From NCBI GenBank assembly GCA_964484065.1, contig CAZAEW010000001.1, positions 292,647 through 356,646 of the forward strand: a stretch of DNA of 64,000 nt, given 5' to 3'. The stretch comes from JAEVLT01 sp964484065. GTDB taxonomy: Bacteria; Bacillota; Bacilli; Bacillales; Cytobacillaceae. Within the stretch, counting starts at the first letter, position 1. Each line of letters starts with the position of its first letter. A program made the position numbers and the translations under genes. Under the pieces are notes generated by a model that ran no database searches, was not told the origin of the DNA, and saw only the letters and a program-made list of their open reading frames with translations. Of this stretch, positions 24,670 to 34,195 are shown piece after piece.

Positions 24670-26359
24670 ATTTAACCTTATACAAATAGACTTTCCAAGA
24701 TGCATCCTTGTCGGTAAATGATTTTAAGTAGTGCAGACCGGTCTCTTCAGCATTTAATATCGGTACTGCCGAAAAGACATATTCCCCTCCCATTTTTTTC
24801 AAAACATTTGTATTTAACTCCAGATGATGAAGCTTTTTCTTTGAATTTTTCTTGATCTCATAATTTTTTCCTAATTCTGCCGTAAAAATATAGCAGCGGC
24901 CGCCCCATTGATCAAAATATTTTTTGATGGTTTTATTTTTGTCCAATTCTTTGGCGATAATTTTTCGAAATTGATGCTTGTATGATAATGGATAAAAATT
25001 ATTATACGTATCCAAAGTATAAAAACCATTATACTGTGCAATTGCAGGATGAAGTCCAATACTGACAACACGGTAGGATGATTTCGGTTTCCCAATGTAC
25101 CTGTCGATCTTTTTAAATTCATTTACAGCATAAAATTGTTTAAACGAAGGGGCATGAGCAGCACGATAATAAATTTCCGGATTATCAAAAAGCAAAATTA
25201 ATATTTGCAGGACAAGGCAAATCTTGACGAACAGCTTCCATTTCTGGCCCCGCTTCCATAATATGAACGAGCCAACTGCAAACATCATATAAATGATGAG
25301 CGGCCGTAAAAAATGAAACCGGGCAAAATTAAACGTGTTTAGCAGCGAATATTTTTCTTTTAATGGTTCCCAGCCTTTATAAAACCAGAACGCATACCAT
25401 ACAGATAACACGATATTTAATATAAATAAAGATATGTACTGTTTTTCCTTTCGCCACTCTTTTTTCCTAATAAGATAAAAAAGCACCAGAAAAGAAAGCG
25501 GGAGAATAACATAGGTGTGAATTGTTGATACATGGGTATGCCCAATTACATAGTTTTTTCCTGCCAAGCGGACCGACCGCCAAAATCCTAAACTTGATTC
25601 AAAGAACTCATTCCTGTTTGTCGGCGCAGAAGGAATTACCAATGAAGCAACAAGCCGATATTCGATCCCTAAAAAAATACATGTCATTAACACAATGCTT
25701 AACAAAAAGGTCAGATTCCAGTTCTTCTTGATAACTAGATCCCGCAGCCATAAAAGCCCCATTGCGATTAAGAAAAAGAAAAAGCCCAAGACAAAACTCG
25801 AATAGAAAGGGAGCAAAATAAGAGTCAGCCATTCTTTCCATGTTGATTGTTTTTCCCGAATGGTTAAAAATGCCCATAAAGCCAGGGGCTGCCCCAAGGT
25901 GCTTAACATTCCCGATGGCCAGAATGGGGTCAAAGCAAACGCAAGGGAAACCAAAACCCGTATTGGGTAAGCATCCTCCTGCCTGACAAAGTGCCTCTTT
26001 ATTAGAAGATACATCCCAATGAACGCAAAGATTCTTGTGATCGATTGACTTATGGCATAGGCAGTAATCGTCGGAAAGATTTGATAAAGCCACTGAATTC
26101 CGCTGAATTCAGTTCCAAATGCATTTCTCGGAAGCCCATTGATAATTTGCGGAATCGTGGCATTTAAAGAACCAAACAATTGACCGCTATCCTTAAGCAC
26201 TTTGTACCAAGCAATATTTGAGTCTAAGTTATCATGGACGCGAATATGAGTGTTTTCTCCTAATACGAAAGGAGGCAATAAAAAAAGAATTAATAATATA
26301 AACGAAATAACCAGTGATTTTTTTTCATTTTGCCAATTGCTATTTGTTGTTATTCTCAT
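24668..26359 (-). CDS. YkoS-like polytopic membrane protein (DUF6044 type)
   Basis: A 563-residue membrane protein with about ten hydrophobic helices and a soluble C-terminal part of about 130 residues. The topology is that of GT-C-like membrane glycosyltransferases: the first outside loop begins GENTHIRVHDNLDSNIAWYK, with the acidic HDNLD block in the place where GT-C enzymes keep their catalytic Asp. It resembles B. subtilis YkoS and may use the lipid-linked sugar made by the neighbouring GT2/GtrA pair. ATG 26359 is preferred; the frame is open 38 codons more without a ribosome site. Function is inferred from topology and neighbours. Confidence 0.75.
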   Translation of the reverse strand: MRITTNSNWQNEKKSLVISFILLILFLLPPFVLGENTHIRVHDNLDSNIAWYKVLKDSGQLFGSLNATIPQIINGLPRNAFGTEFSGIQWLYQIFPTITAYAISQSITRIFAFIGMYLLIKRHFVRQEDAYPIRVLVSLAFALTPFWPSGMLSTLGQPLALWAFLTIREKQSTWKEWLTLILLPFYSSFVLGFFFFLIAMGLLWLRDLVIKKNWNLTFLLSIVLMTCIFLGIEYRLVASLVIPSAPTNRNEFFESSLGFWRSVRLAGKNYVIGHTHVSTIHTYVILPLSFLVLFYLIRKKEWRKEKQYISLFILNIVLSVWYAFWFYKGWEPLKEKYSLLNTFNFARFHFLRPLIIYMMFAVGSFILWKRGQKWKLFVKICLVLQILILLFDNPEIYYRAAHAPSFKQFYAVNEFKKIDRYIGKPKSSYRVVSIGLHPAIAQYNGFYTLDTYNNFYPLSYKHQFRKIIAKELDKNKTIKKYFDQWGGRCYIFTAELGKNYEIKKNSKKKLHHLELNTNVLKKMGGEYVFSAVPILNAEETGLHYLKSFTDKDASWKVYLYKVK

Positions 26360-26513
26360 ACTTGTACACCATTCCAGACTTAAAAAATAAACCTTTATTA
26401 TGAAATAATAGTCTCTACAATTAAGAGACCCTAAGAAGAATAAAAAGGTTCTGCCAAGTTCATTTATAGACAAAAATAAATGATATTAACAGTAAAAAGC
26501 TCATAAAAATAAA

Positions 26514-26538
26514 AAAGGGACCTTGGTGAGGTCCCTTT
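26514..26538 (-). terminator. Terminator after the NlpC/P60 gene
   Basis: AAAGGGACCT/AGGTCCCTTT stem with a T-run on the minus strand. Confidence 0.9.
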
Positions 26539-26555
26539 TCTTGTATCTTCTCATT

Positions 26556-27758
26556 TTAAAATACTCTGACAACCCTGCCGTTGAAGTGCTGCGCCCAATA
26601 ACCGCTCGACATATTGGCAATGGCAACACCTGTGGAACTCTGTGATCCGATAAATTTGCCTCCGCCGAGATAAATTCCAACATGTCCATCGGTTTTATAC
26701 GTATTAAAGAAGACAAGATCTCCTGGCTGCATTTGACTGGAAGAAACTTGTCTTCCGGCACCTTTTAAAGAGTCCGTGCTGGATCCTACACTGATACCCG
26801 CTTGAGCAAATGCCCAATGAACGAAACCGGAACAGTCAAAATATCCTTTTGCAATATCAGAAGCGGTTCTTCCGCCCCCAAATACATATACGGAGTTGCC
26901 AATATATTTATAGCCTGCCCGAATGACCGTATCGATCGCCCCGCTGCCAAGTGTTGTAACAGCTGGAGCTGACGCTGGAGCAGCACCTGCAATTGCTGAA
27001 GCTGTTCCGGTTTGGGCGGCCTTTTGCTGTACCTCCTGAACTCCTGCATCAATGGCTGCCGCTGCCAGAGCTTTATCTTGTGCCATTAAACTGGCAAGCT
27101 GATCGTTTCCGTTGTTTTCCTGCTGCTGAAGCTGGGCTTGCATCGCCTCATTTTGCGCTTTTTGTTCAGCGAACTGAGCCTGCATTCCTTCAAGGTCCGT
27201 TTTCATCGAATTGAGTTCCGCAAGCTTTTGCTGAATAGCTGCCTGTTTTTCAACAACTGCCTGCTTATCAGCCTGATGCTGTTTTAATAAGTCGCTGTCC
27301 GCTTGTACGAGTGTTGCGACAGAATTGAGCCTGTCGATCAAATCTCCAAAGCTTGAAGCGCCTAATAATACGTCAAGATAACTGACATCTCCACCCGTTT
27401 CTTGGATGGATTTCGCACGTCCTTTTAAGATAGCTGAGCGTTTTTCAATTCTGTTTTGAATCATTGAAATTTGTTCTTGAAGATCGTTTACTTGTTTCGT
27501 TGTTTCAGTAATTTTATTTTGAACGTCAGTGATTTTGTTATTATTCTCAGCAATTGCCTGATTTACGCGATTGATTTGTTCACTCACAGAAGCAAGTCCG
27601 TTTTGTGCTTCTGCTATTGATGAATTTGCATCTGATATGCCTTGTTGGATCAATGATCGTTTTGTTTGTAATGTATCCGCTTTAACTGTTGGCACGGCCA
27701 TAACAGTTCCGAAACCAATCATGATGGTTGTACTTAACACAGCTAGCTTTTTCCTCAA
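26556..27758 (-). CDS. Secreted NlpC/P60 peptidoglycan hydrolase, CwlO-like
   Basis: A 400-residue exported hydrolase. A signal peptide runs to about residue 27 (MRKKLAVLSTTIMIGFGTVM, ending VKA). A long coiled coil covers residues about 30-220 (Gln/Glu/Ala-rich). A short Ala/Pro linker is followed by the NlpC/P60 domain from about 275, with catalytic Cys in YFDCSGFVHWAF and His in DGHVGIYLGGGKFIGS. The family cuts the D-Glu-to-diamino-acid bond in peptidoglycan stems; the coiled coil is where CwlO is regulated by FtsEX. TTG 27758 follows AGGGGA. A leader of 200 bp or so precedes it, as known for cwlO. Confidence 0.87.
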   Translation of the reverse strand: MRKKLAVLSTTIMIGFGTVMAVPTVKADTLQTKRSLIQQGISDANSSIAEAQNGLASVSEQINRVNQAIAENNNKITDVQNKITETTKQVNDLQEQISMIQNRIEKRSAILKGRAKSIQETGGDVSYLDVLLGASSFGDLIDRLNSVATLVQADSDLLKQHQADKQAVVEKQAAIQQKLAELNSMKTDLEGMQAQFAEQKAQNEAMQAQLQQQENNGNDQLASLMAQDKALAAAAIDAGVQEVQQKAAQTGTASAIAGAAPASAPAVTTLGSGAIDTVIRAGYKYIGNSVYVFGGGRTASDIAKGYFDCSGFVHWAFAQAGISVGSSTDSLKGAGRQVSSSQMQPGDLVFFNTYKTDGHVGIYLGGGKFIGSQSSTGVAIANMSSGYWAQHFNGRVVRVF

Positions 27759-28077
27759 AAAAATCCCCTGCTTTCTTGGTGTCAATCTACAGTAGTTTCC
27801 AAAAGACATTTTTTTCGATGAAAATTGACAAAATTTTATGTAATCAACCTAATTATCAAGTTATTAAGCTTAAAAATTACGACAATATCCTTTGCTTTTC
27901 GCAGTATACCATTCCTATTTATCATTTAAGTAATAGGAATATTACATTTGTATTTCAAAGCATTTATTTATTGTAATGTTAACAAAATGTTCAATTTGAC
28001 AACCAGGAGTAGGAGCAATAAAAAAGAGCCTGCCAGTTTAGCCGGAACAGACTCTTTTACGCCTTTTTTACGATTAT
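27759..28077. other. Leader and promoter region of the NlpC/P60 gene
   Basis: 319 bp. It contains the purU terminator (28021-28058) and an AT-rich leader. A TATACT box on the minus strand near 27903 could give a transcript with a leader of roughly 140 bases. I see no riboswitch that I can name. Confidence 0.5.
28021..28058 (-). terminator. Terminator after purU
   Basis: AAAGAG.CTG pairing with CAG.CTCTTT, followed by TTTTTT on the minus strand. Confidence 0.8.
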
Positions 28078-28977
28078 TTAAAAAACAATGGTTTTATTTC
28101 CGTGCACAATAATGCGGTCTTCTAAATGCCATTTTACGGCACGGCCTAATACACTCCGTTCAACCGTTCTGCCGATTTTTTTCAAATCTTCAACATTATC
28201 ACGGTGAGTGACTCGATGAATATCCTGCTCAATGATCGGCCCTTCGTCAAGGTCATTTGTAACATAGTGGGAAGTTGCTCCAATCAATTTAACCCCGCGA
28301 TGGTAAGCACGTTCATAAGGTTTTGCTCCCACAAATGCAGGAAGGAAAGAATGATGAATATTAATAATCCGCTTTGGATATTTTTTTACAAAGTTTGGGG
28401 TTAAAATTTGCATATATCTGGCAAGAACAATTAAATCAATATCATATTCTTCCAAGAGCTGATAATGCATATTTTCAGCCTCGGTACGATTATCCTTATT
28501 TGCCTTGATGTAATAAAAAGGAATATTGAACAGCTTTGCTTCCTCTTTGGCATCCTCATGGTTGCTGATGATTAAGCAAATATCCGTCGGCAGGTCTCCA
28601 CTTTGCCATGTCCATAAAAGCTCCCGTAAGCAATGAAGCTCTTTTGAGACAAAGATCGCGGTCTTCTTGATTTCATTTACATATGTAAACGTCCATTCCA
28701 TCGCAAAAATTTTCGCTATTTCTGTAAAACTGGATTCAATTTCCTGTTTTTTTCCTTTTAAGTCTGGGCATTCAAATACAATTCGAATAAAGAATGTTCC
28801 ACCCTGCGGATTTGTCGAATACTGACTGGACTCAATAATATTTGCACCATGCTCAAATAAAAATTTTGATACCGCAGCAACAATACCTGGTGCATCCGGA
28901 CAATTAATTAATAAACGGCCCCGGTTTTGATATTGCTCCTGAAATTGCTGGATTTGTTCTTCCATATAGCCAATCAT
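28078..28977 (-). CDS. purU: Formyltetrahydrofolate deformylase
   Basis: A 299-residue enzyme that hydrolyses 10-formyl-THF to THF and formate, balancing one-carbon pools for purine synthesis. Residues 15-95 form an ACT domain (RLLINCPDAPGIVAAVSKFL). The C-terminal formyltransferase-like domain has the catalytic Asn-His-Asp triad region, with INIHHSFLPAFVGAKPYERA and GATSHYVTNDLDEGPIIEQD. ATG 28977 lies after GGAGGAAA; the frame extends five codons further. The length is the same as B. subtilis PurU. Confidence 0.94.
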   Translation of the reverse strand: MIGYMEEQIQQFQEQYQNRGRLLINCPDAPGIVAAVSKFLFEHGANIIESSQYSTNPQGGTFFIRIVFECPDLKGKKQEIESSFTEIAKIFAMEWTFTYVNEIKKTAIFVSKELHCLRELLWTWQSGDLPTDICLIISNHEDAKEEAKLFNIPFYYIKANKDNRTEAENMHYQLLEEYDIDLIVLARYMQILTPNFVKKYPKRIINIHHSFLPAFVGAKPYERAYHRGVKLIGATSHYVTNDLDEGPIIEQDIHRVTHRDNVEDLKKIGRTVERSVLGRAVKWHLEDRIIVHGNKTIVF

Positions 28978-29016
28978 GTATGTTTCCTCCAAAAATTATT
29001 AATCGTTTTCACTTTT

Positions 29017-29556
29017 CTATTGTTCGATAATTCGCAGCCGATTATCATTTACACCTACATCCCAGCGGATTTTGTGAAGCTTGAATTTCTCATTGATCGC
29101 TTTCCGATTTCTTCTCATCCATTTAACTGCAAACTTATTGGCGTCTTTTTCGACCCATGAAAAAGAATAGGCTGGGCCTTTTTTGGCAGCAACATGGTCA
29201 GCTAATAATCTGTTTCGCTCAAAAAAGAACTGCTGATGATGCCGAATCTCGTGAAATAAACAAAACACCGCATGAAGTTTTGTCAGAAAAGGGTTCCGAT
29301 AAGGCAAATTAAAGAGATAAATGAAAATGGTGTTATGCCGATAATTATAAGTTGAAAAAATCGACGAATGAACGATTTCTTTTAATATTTTATACCTCTG
29401 TCCAAGATTATTTTCAAATCCTGTCAAGGCAGCAACCGTTTCCCAGCGGTCAATGACGTAAACATCGGGTGTCCGTTCATTGAATTTTGGCAATAAATCT
29501 AATAAAAATTGTACTTCTTCTCCAGGCAGCATCGAAGAATCACTAAAAATCGCCAA
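29017..29556 (-). CDS. ImmA/IrrE-like HExxH protein, function unknown
   Basis: A 179-residue protein. Its centre reads FCLFHEIRHHQQFFFERNRL, a zinc-peptidase HExxH motif (HEIRH). About 30 residues on it has WVEKDANKFAVKWM, where Glu and the AN.FA pattern match the third metal ligand helix of ImmA/IrrE-type peptidases. This suggests a small intracellular zinc protease, but the N-terminal half is unlike known ones and no repressor gene is adjacent. TTG 29556 follows AGGGGATG. It lies between ppc and purU, read in the same direction, 39 bp before purU, so it may share a transcript with purU. Confidence 0.65.
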   Translation of the reverse strand: MAIFSDSSMLPGEEVQFLLDLLPKFNERTPDVYVIDRWETVAALTGFENNLGQRYKILKEIVHSSIFSTYNYRHNTIFIYLFNLPYRNPFLTKLHAVFCLFHEIRHHQQFFFERNRLLADHVAAKKGPAYSFSWVEKDANKFAVKWMRRNRKAINEKFKLHKIRWDVGVNDNRLRIIEQ

Positions 29557-29657
29557 ACGAATTCATCCCCTATAAAAATAAAACAGAATTTTGGAAATTA
29601 TAGTATTCTTCTATTTTTAGCTTTAAAATCCCTCTATTATTTTACGATAATTTAAAA

Positions 29658-29685
29658 AAGTCTGCTATTAAATAATAGCAGACTT
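29658..29685 (-). terminator. Terminator after ppc
   Basis: AAGTCTGCTATT/AATAGCAGACTT, a 12-bp perfect stem with a T-run on the minus strand. Confidence 0.92.
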
Positions 29686-29699
29686 TCAATATATTTCCA

Positions 29700-32468
29700 T
29701 CAGCCGGTATTCCTTAGGCCTGCCGCAATTCCGCTGATTGTCAGCAAGACTTCCGTCAGCAAATCCTCATTCGGCTGATCATTGGCCCGAAGCTTTTTAA
29801 TTAACTCCACTTGAAGGAAGTTTAATGGGTCAACATATGGGTTTCTTCGGTAAACGGATTCCTGAATATTGGGAGTATGATCCAACAGTTCTTTGTCCCC
29901 GGTTATTTTGAGAAGAATCTCTTTTGTTGTTTGATATTCATCCACTATATTTTCGAATATCCGTTTTGCCATTTCCTTATCTCCCACAAGAGAGATATAC
30001 TCTTTCGCTGTTAGCATATCAGCTTTCATTAAGGCCATCTGCAGATTATCAATCGTTGAATGGAAAAACGGCCATTCCTTATACATTTCCTGCAGAATGA
30101 ATAAGTTCTGTTCTTTTTCTGCTGCAAAGGAGGACAAACCTGTTCCAGCTGCATACCATGCTGGAAGAAGCTGTCTGCTTTGTGTCCAGGCGAAAACCCA
30201 TGGAATCGCCCGTAAATCTTCAAATCTTCCTCGGTTTTTCCGGCTCATCGGTCTGGAACCAATGTTCAGATCGCCTAACTCCCTTAATGGCGTTGCCTCA
30301 TTAAAATATGTAAGGAAATCGGAATCTTTGAAAACAAGTGACTGATATTTATGCAATGAGGTCTTTGAGATCTCATTCATTGCCTCAACCCAAGCTTCAT
30401 CACGGATATGGCCCAGTTCTGATTCTTTAGAAACCCGAGTTGCGGCTTTTAGCAGTGTTGAGGTTGCCTGTTCCAGGCTCCGGTAAGCGATGTCCTCCAG
30501 CAGATAACGGGAAGACAAAACTTCTCCCTGCTCCGTAATTTTGACACCATCACCTAGCGTTTCAGCCGGCTGGGACAAAATGCTTTGATTTAATGGGCCG
30601 CCTCCGCGTCCCAGTGATCCCCCGCGGCCATGAAAAAATTTGGGACTTATTTGATATTTTCTTGCCATTTCATGAATCTCCAACTGAGCATTATATAGCT
30701 TCCAGTTTGCTGTTAATGTTCCCCCGTCTTTGCTTCCGTCAGAATAACCAAGCATGATTTCCTGCTGATCGCCCATGTTTTGCAAATGCTGGCGGTAAAT
30801 AGGGAGCCGGAATAAACGTTCCATGATTTTCGGACCAGCCGTTAAATCATCAATCGTTTCCAGAAGCGGGGCCACATTTAAATGGCTCTCCATTGTTCCG
30901 TCAGCGTGGAGACGGTTAATACCAGCTTCCTTTGCCAAAACGAGGACTTCAAGCAAATCGCTTGCTGACTGAGTCATGCTAACCAAATAGACCAAAATCG
31001 AACGCCGGCCGAACTCTTCATGCGCTTTTTTGATAAGATGGAAAACATTAAGCACATCCTGGGTTTCTTGCGAGTAATCTTCGTTTAAAAGCAAAACAGG
31101 ACGCGGATCCTGAAGAATGTCCCCTAAAATCGCTACTTTTGCATCTTCCGTCAGCGAGGAATAATCATTCACAATTCTGACTTTCCTCAAAATTTCCGCA
31201 ATCGCACCCTCATGTTCACCGCTGTGGTTGCGAATATCCAGCGTTGCCAGATGGAAACCAAACAGCTGCACCTGGCGGATTAACTTCTTGATTGTTCTCA
31301 ATTCATGTGCGGTTGGATGATGCTCGGATAGACTTCTGCTGACAAGAAACAAGTCGTCTAATAATTCCTCCGCTTTTTTATAGCCGGTCTCAGATCTTCC
31401 TGCCATTTTTAAACGTTCAATAATAACGGCAAACTTGCGGCGGTACACCTCTGTTTGAATCGGCCACTTTTTATCTTCCGTTAAGTACTTGTCCTCTTCT
31501 TCTTCAAGATTTCTCTGAAGCTCGGCATTTACACCAACTCTCGTTGTCGAGTGGCTGTACCGTTTCATTAAATCAACTAATACATTTTTGTATTTTTTTA
31601 AGACAAGCCGGCGCTGTTTTTCTAAAGTTTCCCATGTTACCTCAGGAGTAACATTTGGATTGCCGTCCCGGTCTCCTCCTATCCAGGAGCCGAAGCGAAG
31701 AAAATTCGGTACTTCCCACTTTTTTTCGGAAAAATGTATATCCAGATAGTCAGCAACCTCTTGATGGATTTCCGGCAAGACATCGAATAAGGTTTGGTCA
31801 AAGTAGTACAAGCCGTTTCGAACTTCGTCGAGAACTGTCGGCTTGCGGTGTCGCAATTCATCTGTCTGCCAGAGAATCGTTACTTCGTTAAACAAACCTT
31901 CCTCGAGGTTTCTGCTTTCTTTTTTGGTTAATAACGGATTATCAAGATTTTTTAAGATATTGGCAATCCGCTGTTGAATCTCAAGAATGGACCGTTTTGT
32001 TGCTTCTGTGGGGTGTGCTGTGATGACAAGTTCAAGCGATAAAGTATTTAAGACATTTTGAATAATTTCTTTGGACACTTGATTCTCTTTTAGTGAGAGT
32101 ACGGCACTTTCGATTGAACCAGGCTGCACACTATTATTTTTCTCAAGCTGGTACTGGCGGCGCCGCCGGATTCGGTGATTTTGTTCCGCTGCATTGATTA
32201 AATGAAAATACATCGAAAAGGCCCGGATCACTTGTTTGCGCATCGGCTGGCTCATGTCGGTGATTTCTTCTTTTAAAGCGAAATAGACTTTCTCATCAAA
32301 TTGAGAACGAAGTGATTTACACATGGTCCGAATTTTTTCTACCTTATCAAATAGTTCCTTCCCGCCATGATTGATTAAAATTTCACCGAGGATTTGACCG
32401 AGAAGACGGACATCCCGCCGCAGCGGAAGACTGCTGTTATCTGTTTTTGCAACTGCCATAAGTTTCAC
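29700..32468 (-). CDS. ppc: Phosphoenolpyruvate carboxylase
   Basis: A 922-residue enzyme that adds bicarbonate to PEP to give oxaloacetate and refill the TCA cycle. The first signature, VITAHPTEATKRSIL with the catalytic His, is near residue 148. RFGSWIGGDRDGNPNVT follows, MLGYSDGSKDGG lies near 590, FHGRGGSLGRGGGP near 635, and SRPMSRK before RAIPWVFAWTQSR in the C-terminal half. The protein ends SGIAAGLRNTG, the usual PEPC C-terminal pattern. All expected active-site blocks are present and the length is typical. Monocistronic, with its own terminator. Confidence 0.97.
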   Translation of the reverse strand: MKLMAVAKTDNSSLPLRRDVRLLGQILGEILINHGGKELFDKVEKIRTMCKSLRSQFDEKVYFALKEEITDMSQPMRKQVIRAFSMYFHLINAAEQNHRIRRRRQYQLEKNNSVQPGSIESAVLSLKENQVSKEIIQNVLNTLSLELVITAHPTEATKRSILEIQQRIANILKNLDNPLLTKKESRNLEEGLFNEVTILWQTDELRHRKPTVLDEVRNGLYYFDQTLFDVLPEIHQEVADYLDIHFSEKKWEVPNFLRFGSWIGGDRDGNPNVTPEVTWETLEKQRRLVLKKYKNVLVDLMKRYSHSTTRVGVNAELQRNLEEEEDKYLTEDKKWPIQTEVYRRKFAVIIERLKMAGRSETGYKKAEELLDDLFLVSRSLSEHHPTAHELRTIKKLIRQVQLFGFHLATLDIRNHSGEHEGAIAEILRKVRIVNDYSSLTEDAKVAILGDILQDPRPVLLLNEDYSQETQDVLNVFHLIKKAHEEFGRRSILVYLVSMTQSASDLLEVLVLAKEAGINRLHADGTMESHLNVAPLLETIDDLTAGPKIMERLFRLPIYRQHLQNMGDQQEIMLGYSDGSKDGGTLTANWKLYNAQLEIHEMARKYQISPKFFHGRGGSLGRGGGPLNQSILSQPAETLGDGVKITEQGEVLSSRYLLEDIAYRSLEQATSTLLKAATRVSKESELGHIRDEAWVEAMNEISKTSLHKYQSLVFKDSDFLTYFNEATPLRELGDLNIGSRPMSRKNRGRFEDLRAIPWVFAWTQSRQLLPAWYAAGTGLSSFAAEKEQNLFILQEMYKEWPFFHSTIDNLQMALMKADMLTAKEYISLVGDKEMAKRIFENIVDEYQTTKEILLKITGDKELLDHTPNIQESVYRRNPYVDPLNFLQVELIKKLRANDQPNEDLLTEVLLTISGIAAGLRNTG

Positions 32469-32549
32469 TTCCTATCTTTCTTTAAAATTATTTTTAAACA
32501 TAACATAAGTTATTTGAAAATACAGAAAAATTATGTCGAATACAAAAAG

Positions 32550-32574
32550 AAAATCTGCCATCTGACAGATTTTC
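32550..32574 (-). terminator. Terminator after the cadherin-like-domain gene
   Basis: AAAATCTG/CAGATTTT stem within a 24-base near-palindrome. Confidence 0.7.
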
Positions 32575-32585
32575 ACAAAAGAATA

Positions 32586-33917
32586 TTATAATTTACTGAA
32601 AAAAGAGCGAATGCTGTCTATTAAACGGCTCCACCATGAGACAGAAGCTGTATTTTTTCTGGTATTTACGGCAGCTGTCTGGTCTGTTGTACTGCTTGTC
32701 TGTGATTTGGTTTTTGATGTTTGAATATCAGCTGTTTGGTTGCCAGCCGTATTTGCTGCGGTAGCAGTGGTGACAGTTGTTTGCGGTATTTCCTTATCAA
32801 ATACAAGAACATAAGTCTTTTTGTCATCTCCATTTGTGACGACAATTGGAACGATCGTTTTCTTTTGGCTGCCAAGCTGAATGGCATTGCTCGTATTGCT
32901 ATTAATCGTAACGGATGCCCCGCTATAGGCTGTCGTTTCATCTATGGTTACTTCGTTAACATCACTCCCGACAGCAATATGGTAAGTATACGTATTTTTT
33001 GAAAAGGTTTTATTCCAAGTTCCTGATGATACGGTTAAAGCGGAGAGAGTTGCTGTGCTTGGCTTTTGCGCGGAAGCAGTTCCCTGCGATCCCTGTGCCC
33101 AAGCACCGGAGGTACCATTTTTTGTTGACACTGATCTGAGATTATTTGGACGAGAAGTTACTCCGGCTTGCAAACCAGCGGTCTTCGTCCCGCCTGATAC
33201 TGATGTCCCTTGTTGAATTGATGTGTCAGTTTGATTTGCTTCTCTTTTCACTTCCAACGTATATGTTTTAGCCTCTCCATTTTCAGCCGCTACTGAAATT
33301 TTGACCTCTGTTGTTCCTACAGGTATCTCCACCGCCACGCCATCAGCTGTGACTGCTGTACCGTTTACAGACACTTTCGCGGTACTGTCAGCAGCTTCCG
33401 CCGTAACCTTTAGAGAAGTTACATCATTAGCGGTATTTACGGTATAGGAAAAAATAGCTGCATCAAAGTTTGGCGACAATTCTCCAGCTGAAAGCTTAAT
33501 GTCCTGAAGCAGATTATTGCTGCTTTTCTCTCTCGTAACAATAAGAGAATGGGTTGTTGTAATGCCTCCATCGTTCTCCGTGATATTGATGGTATTATCC
33601 CCTGTATTTAGCGTTATCGGGACGGATGTGTTATCAATGACCGGCTGTCCGTTAACGGTGATCGCAGACCCATCATTTGTATTTTCAAAATGCAATACGA
33701 TACTTGCTGCACTATTTTCTACCGTTGCAGTAAGATCTTTCTGATCGGATGGAAGGTTTATATTCAAGATATTTTGTCCATTTTGAACTTCAAACGTAAC
33801 GGGATTGGGTTCATTTGCGGCATATACAGCTGACAGCGATGGTGCCGAACCCATACCGATCATTGAAGCAACTAGAATTATCGTTGCGCTTTTGCCGAGT
33901 GTTATTTTTGAACGCAT
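32586..33917 (-). CDS. Secreted protein with cadherin-like beta-sandwich domains
   Basis: A 443-residue exported protein. A signal peptide (SATIILVASMIGMGSAPSLS) is followed by three beta-sandwich units of the cadherin-like PF12733 kind. The clearest begin LQDIKLSAGELSPNFDAAIF and LSALTVSSGTWNKTFSKNTY, each ending in a KTYTL or KTYVLVF strand. A Ser/Thr/Gln-rich tail ends in RLIDSIRSFFSKL, an amphipathic helix. Such domains usually mediate binding at the cell surface; no enzyme domain is seen. ATG 33917 follows GGGG; an upstream Met at 33938 has no ribosome site. Confidence 0.8.
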   Translation of the reverse strand: MRSKITLGKSATIILVASMIGMGSAPSLSAVYAANEPNPVTFEVQNGQNILNINLPSDQKDLTATVENSAASIVLHFENTNDGSAITVNGQPVIDNTSVPITLNTGDNTINITENDGGITTTHSLIVTREKSSNNLLQDIKLSAGELSPNFDAAIFSYTVNTANDVTSLKVTAEAADSTAKVSVNGTAVTADGVAVEIPVGTTEVKISVAAENGEAKTYTLEVKREANQTDTSIQQGTSVSGGTKTAGLQAGVTSRPNNLRSVSTKNGTSGAWAQGSQGTASAQKPSTATLSALTVSSGTWNKTFSKNTYTYHIAVGSDVNEVTIDETTAYSGASVTINSNTSNAIQLGSQKKTIVPIVVTNGDDKKTYVLVFDKEIPQTTVTTATAANTAGNQTADIQTSKTKSQTSSTTDQTAAVNTRKNTASVSWWSRLIDSIRSFFSKL

Positions 33918-34075
33918 CCGTATCAAGCCCCATTTCATCTATCATTATCAGGTAAAGGGTATCATTGGATGCTTAATTTTTTCTTAACTTTGTTTTTACT
34001 TATTTTTGTTTTATCGGAGGTGCAATTTTTTAACAAATAATTAATCAATTTGTCGTTCTTTCGTAAAGTAAATCG

Positions 34076-34175
34076 CTTACAATTTTTATTGCATTGTAAG
34101 TTGTTCGGGCTTATTGATGGCTCTGGCAAAGGGTTCATCCAGTGGATTTTTTGCCATGACTTAAGCCCGAACAAC
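34076..34175. other. Two adjacent hairpins in the leader of the cadherin-like-domain gene
   Basis: CTTACAAT (34076-34083) pairs with ATTGTAAG (34093-34100). Immediately next, GTTGTTCGGGCTTA (34100-34113) pairs perfectly with TAAGCCCGAACAAC (34162-34175) over a 48-base loop that itself holds TGGCAAA/TTTGCCA. No T-run follows on either strand, so they are not simple terminators. They lie after the phosphatase gene and before the secreted-protein gene. No known riboswitch class is recognised. Confidence 0.55.
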
Positions 34176-34195
34176 GACCAAGAATATACCGTTTT

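Noticed and set aside
30097..31891. Plus-strand frames within ppc
   Set aside because: All are antisense shadows of a complete, highly conserved enzyme gene.
33962..34174. Minus-strand frame of 70 codons
   Set aside because: It overlaps the paired hairpins, is of biased composition and lacks a ribosome site.
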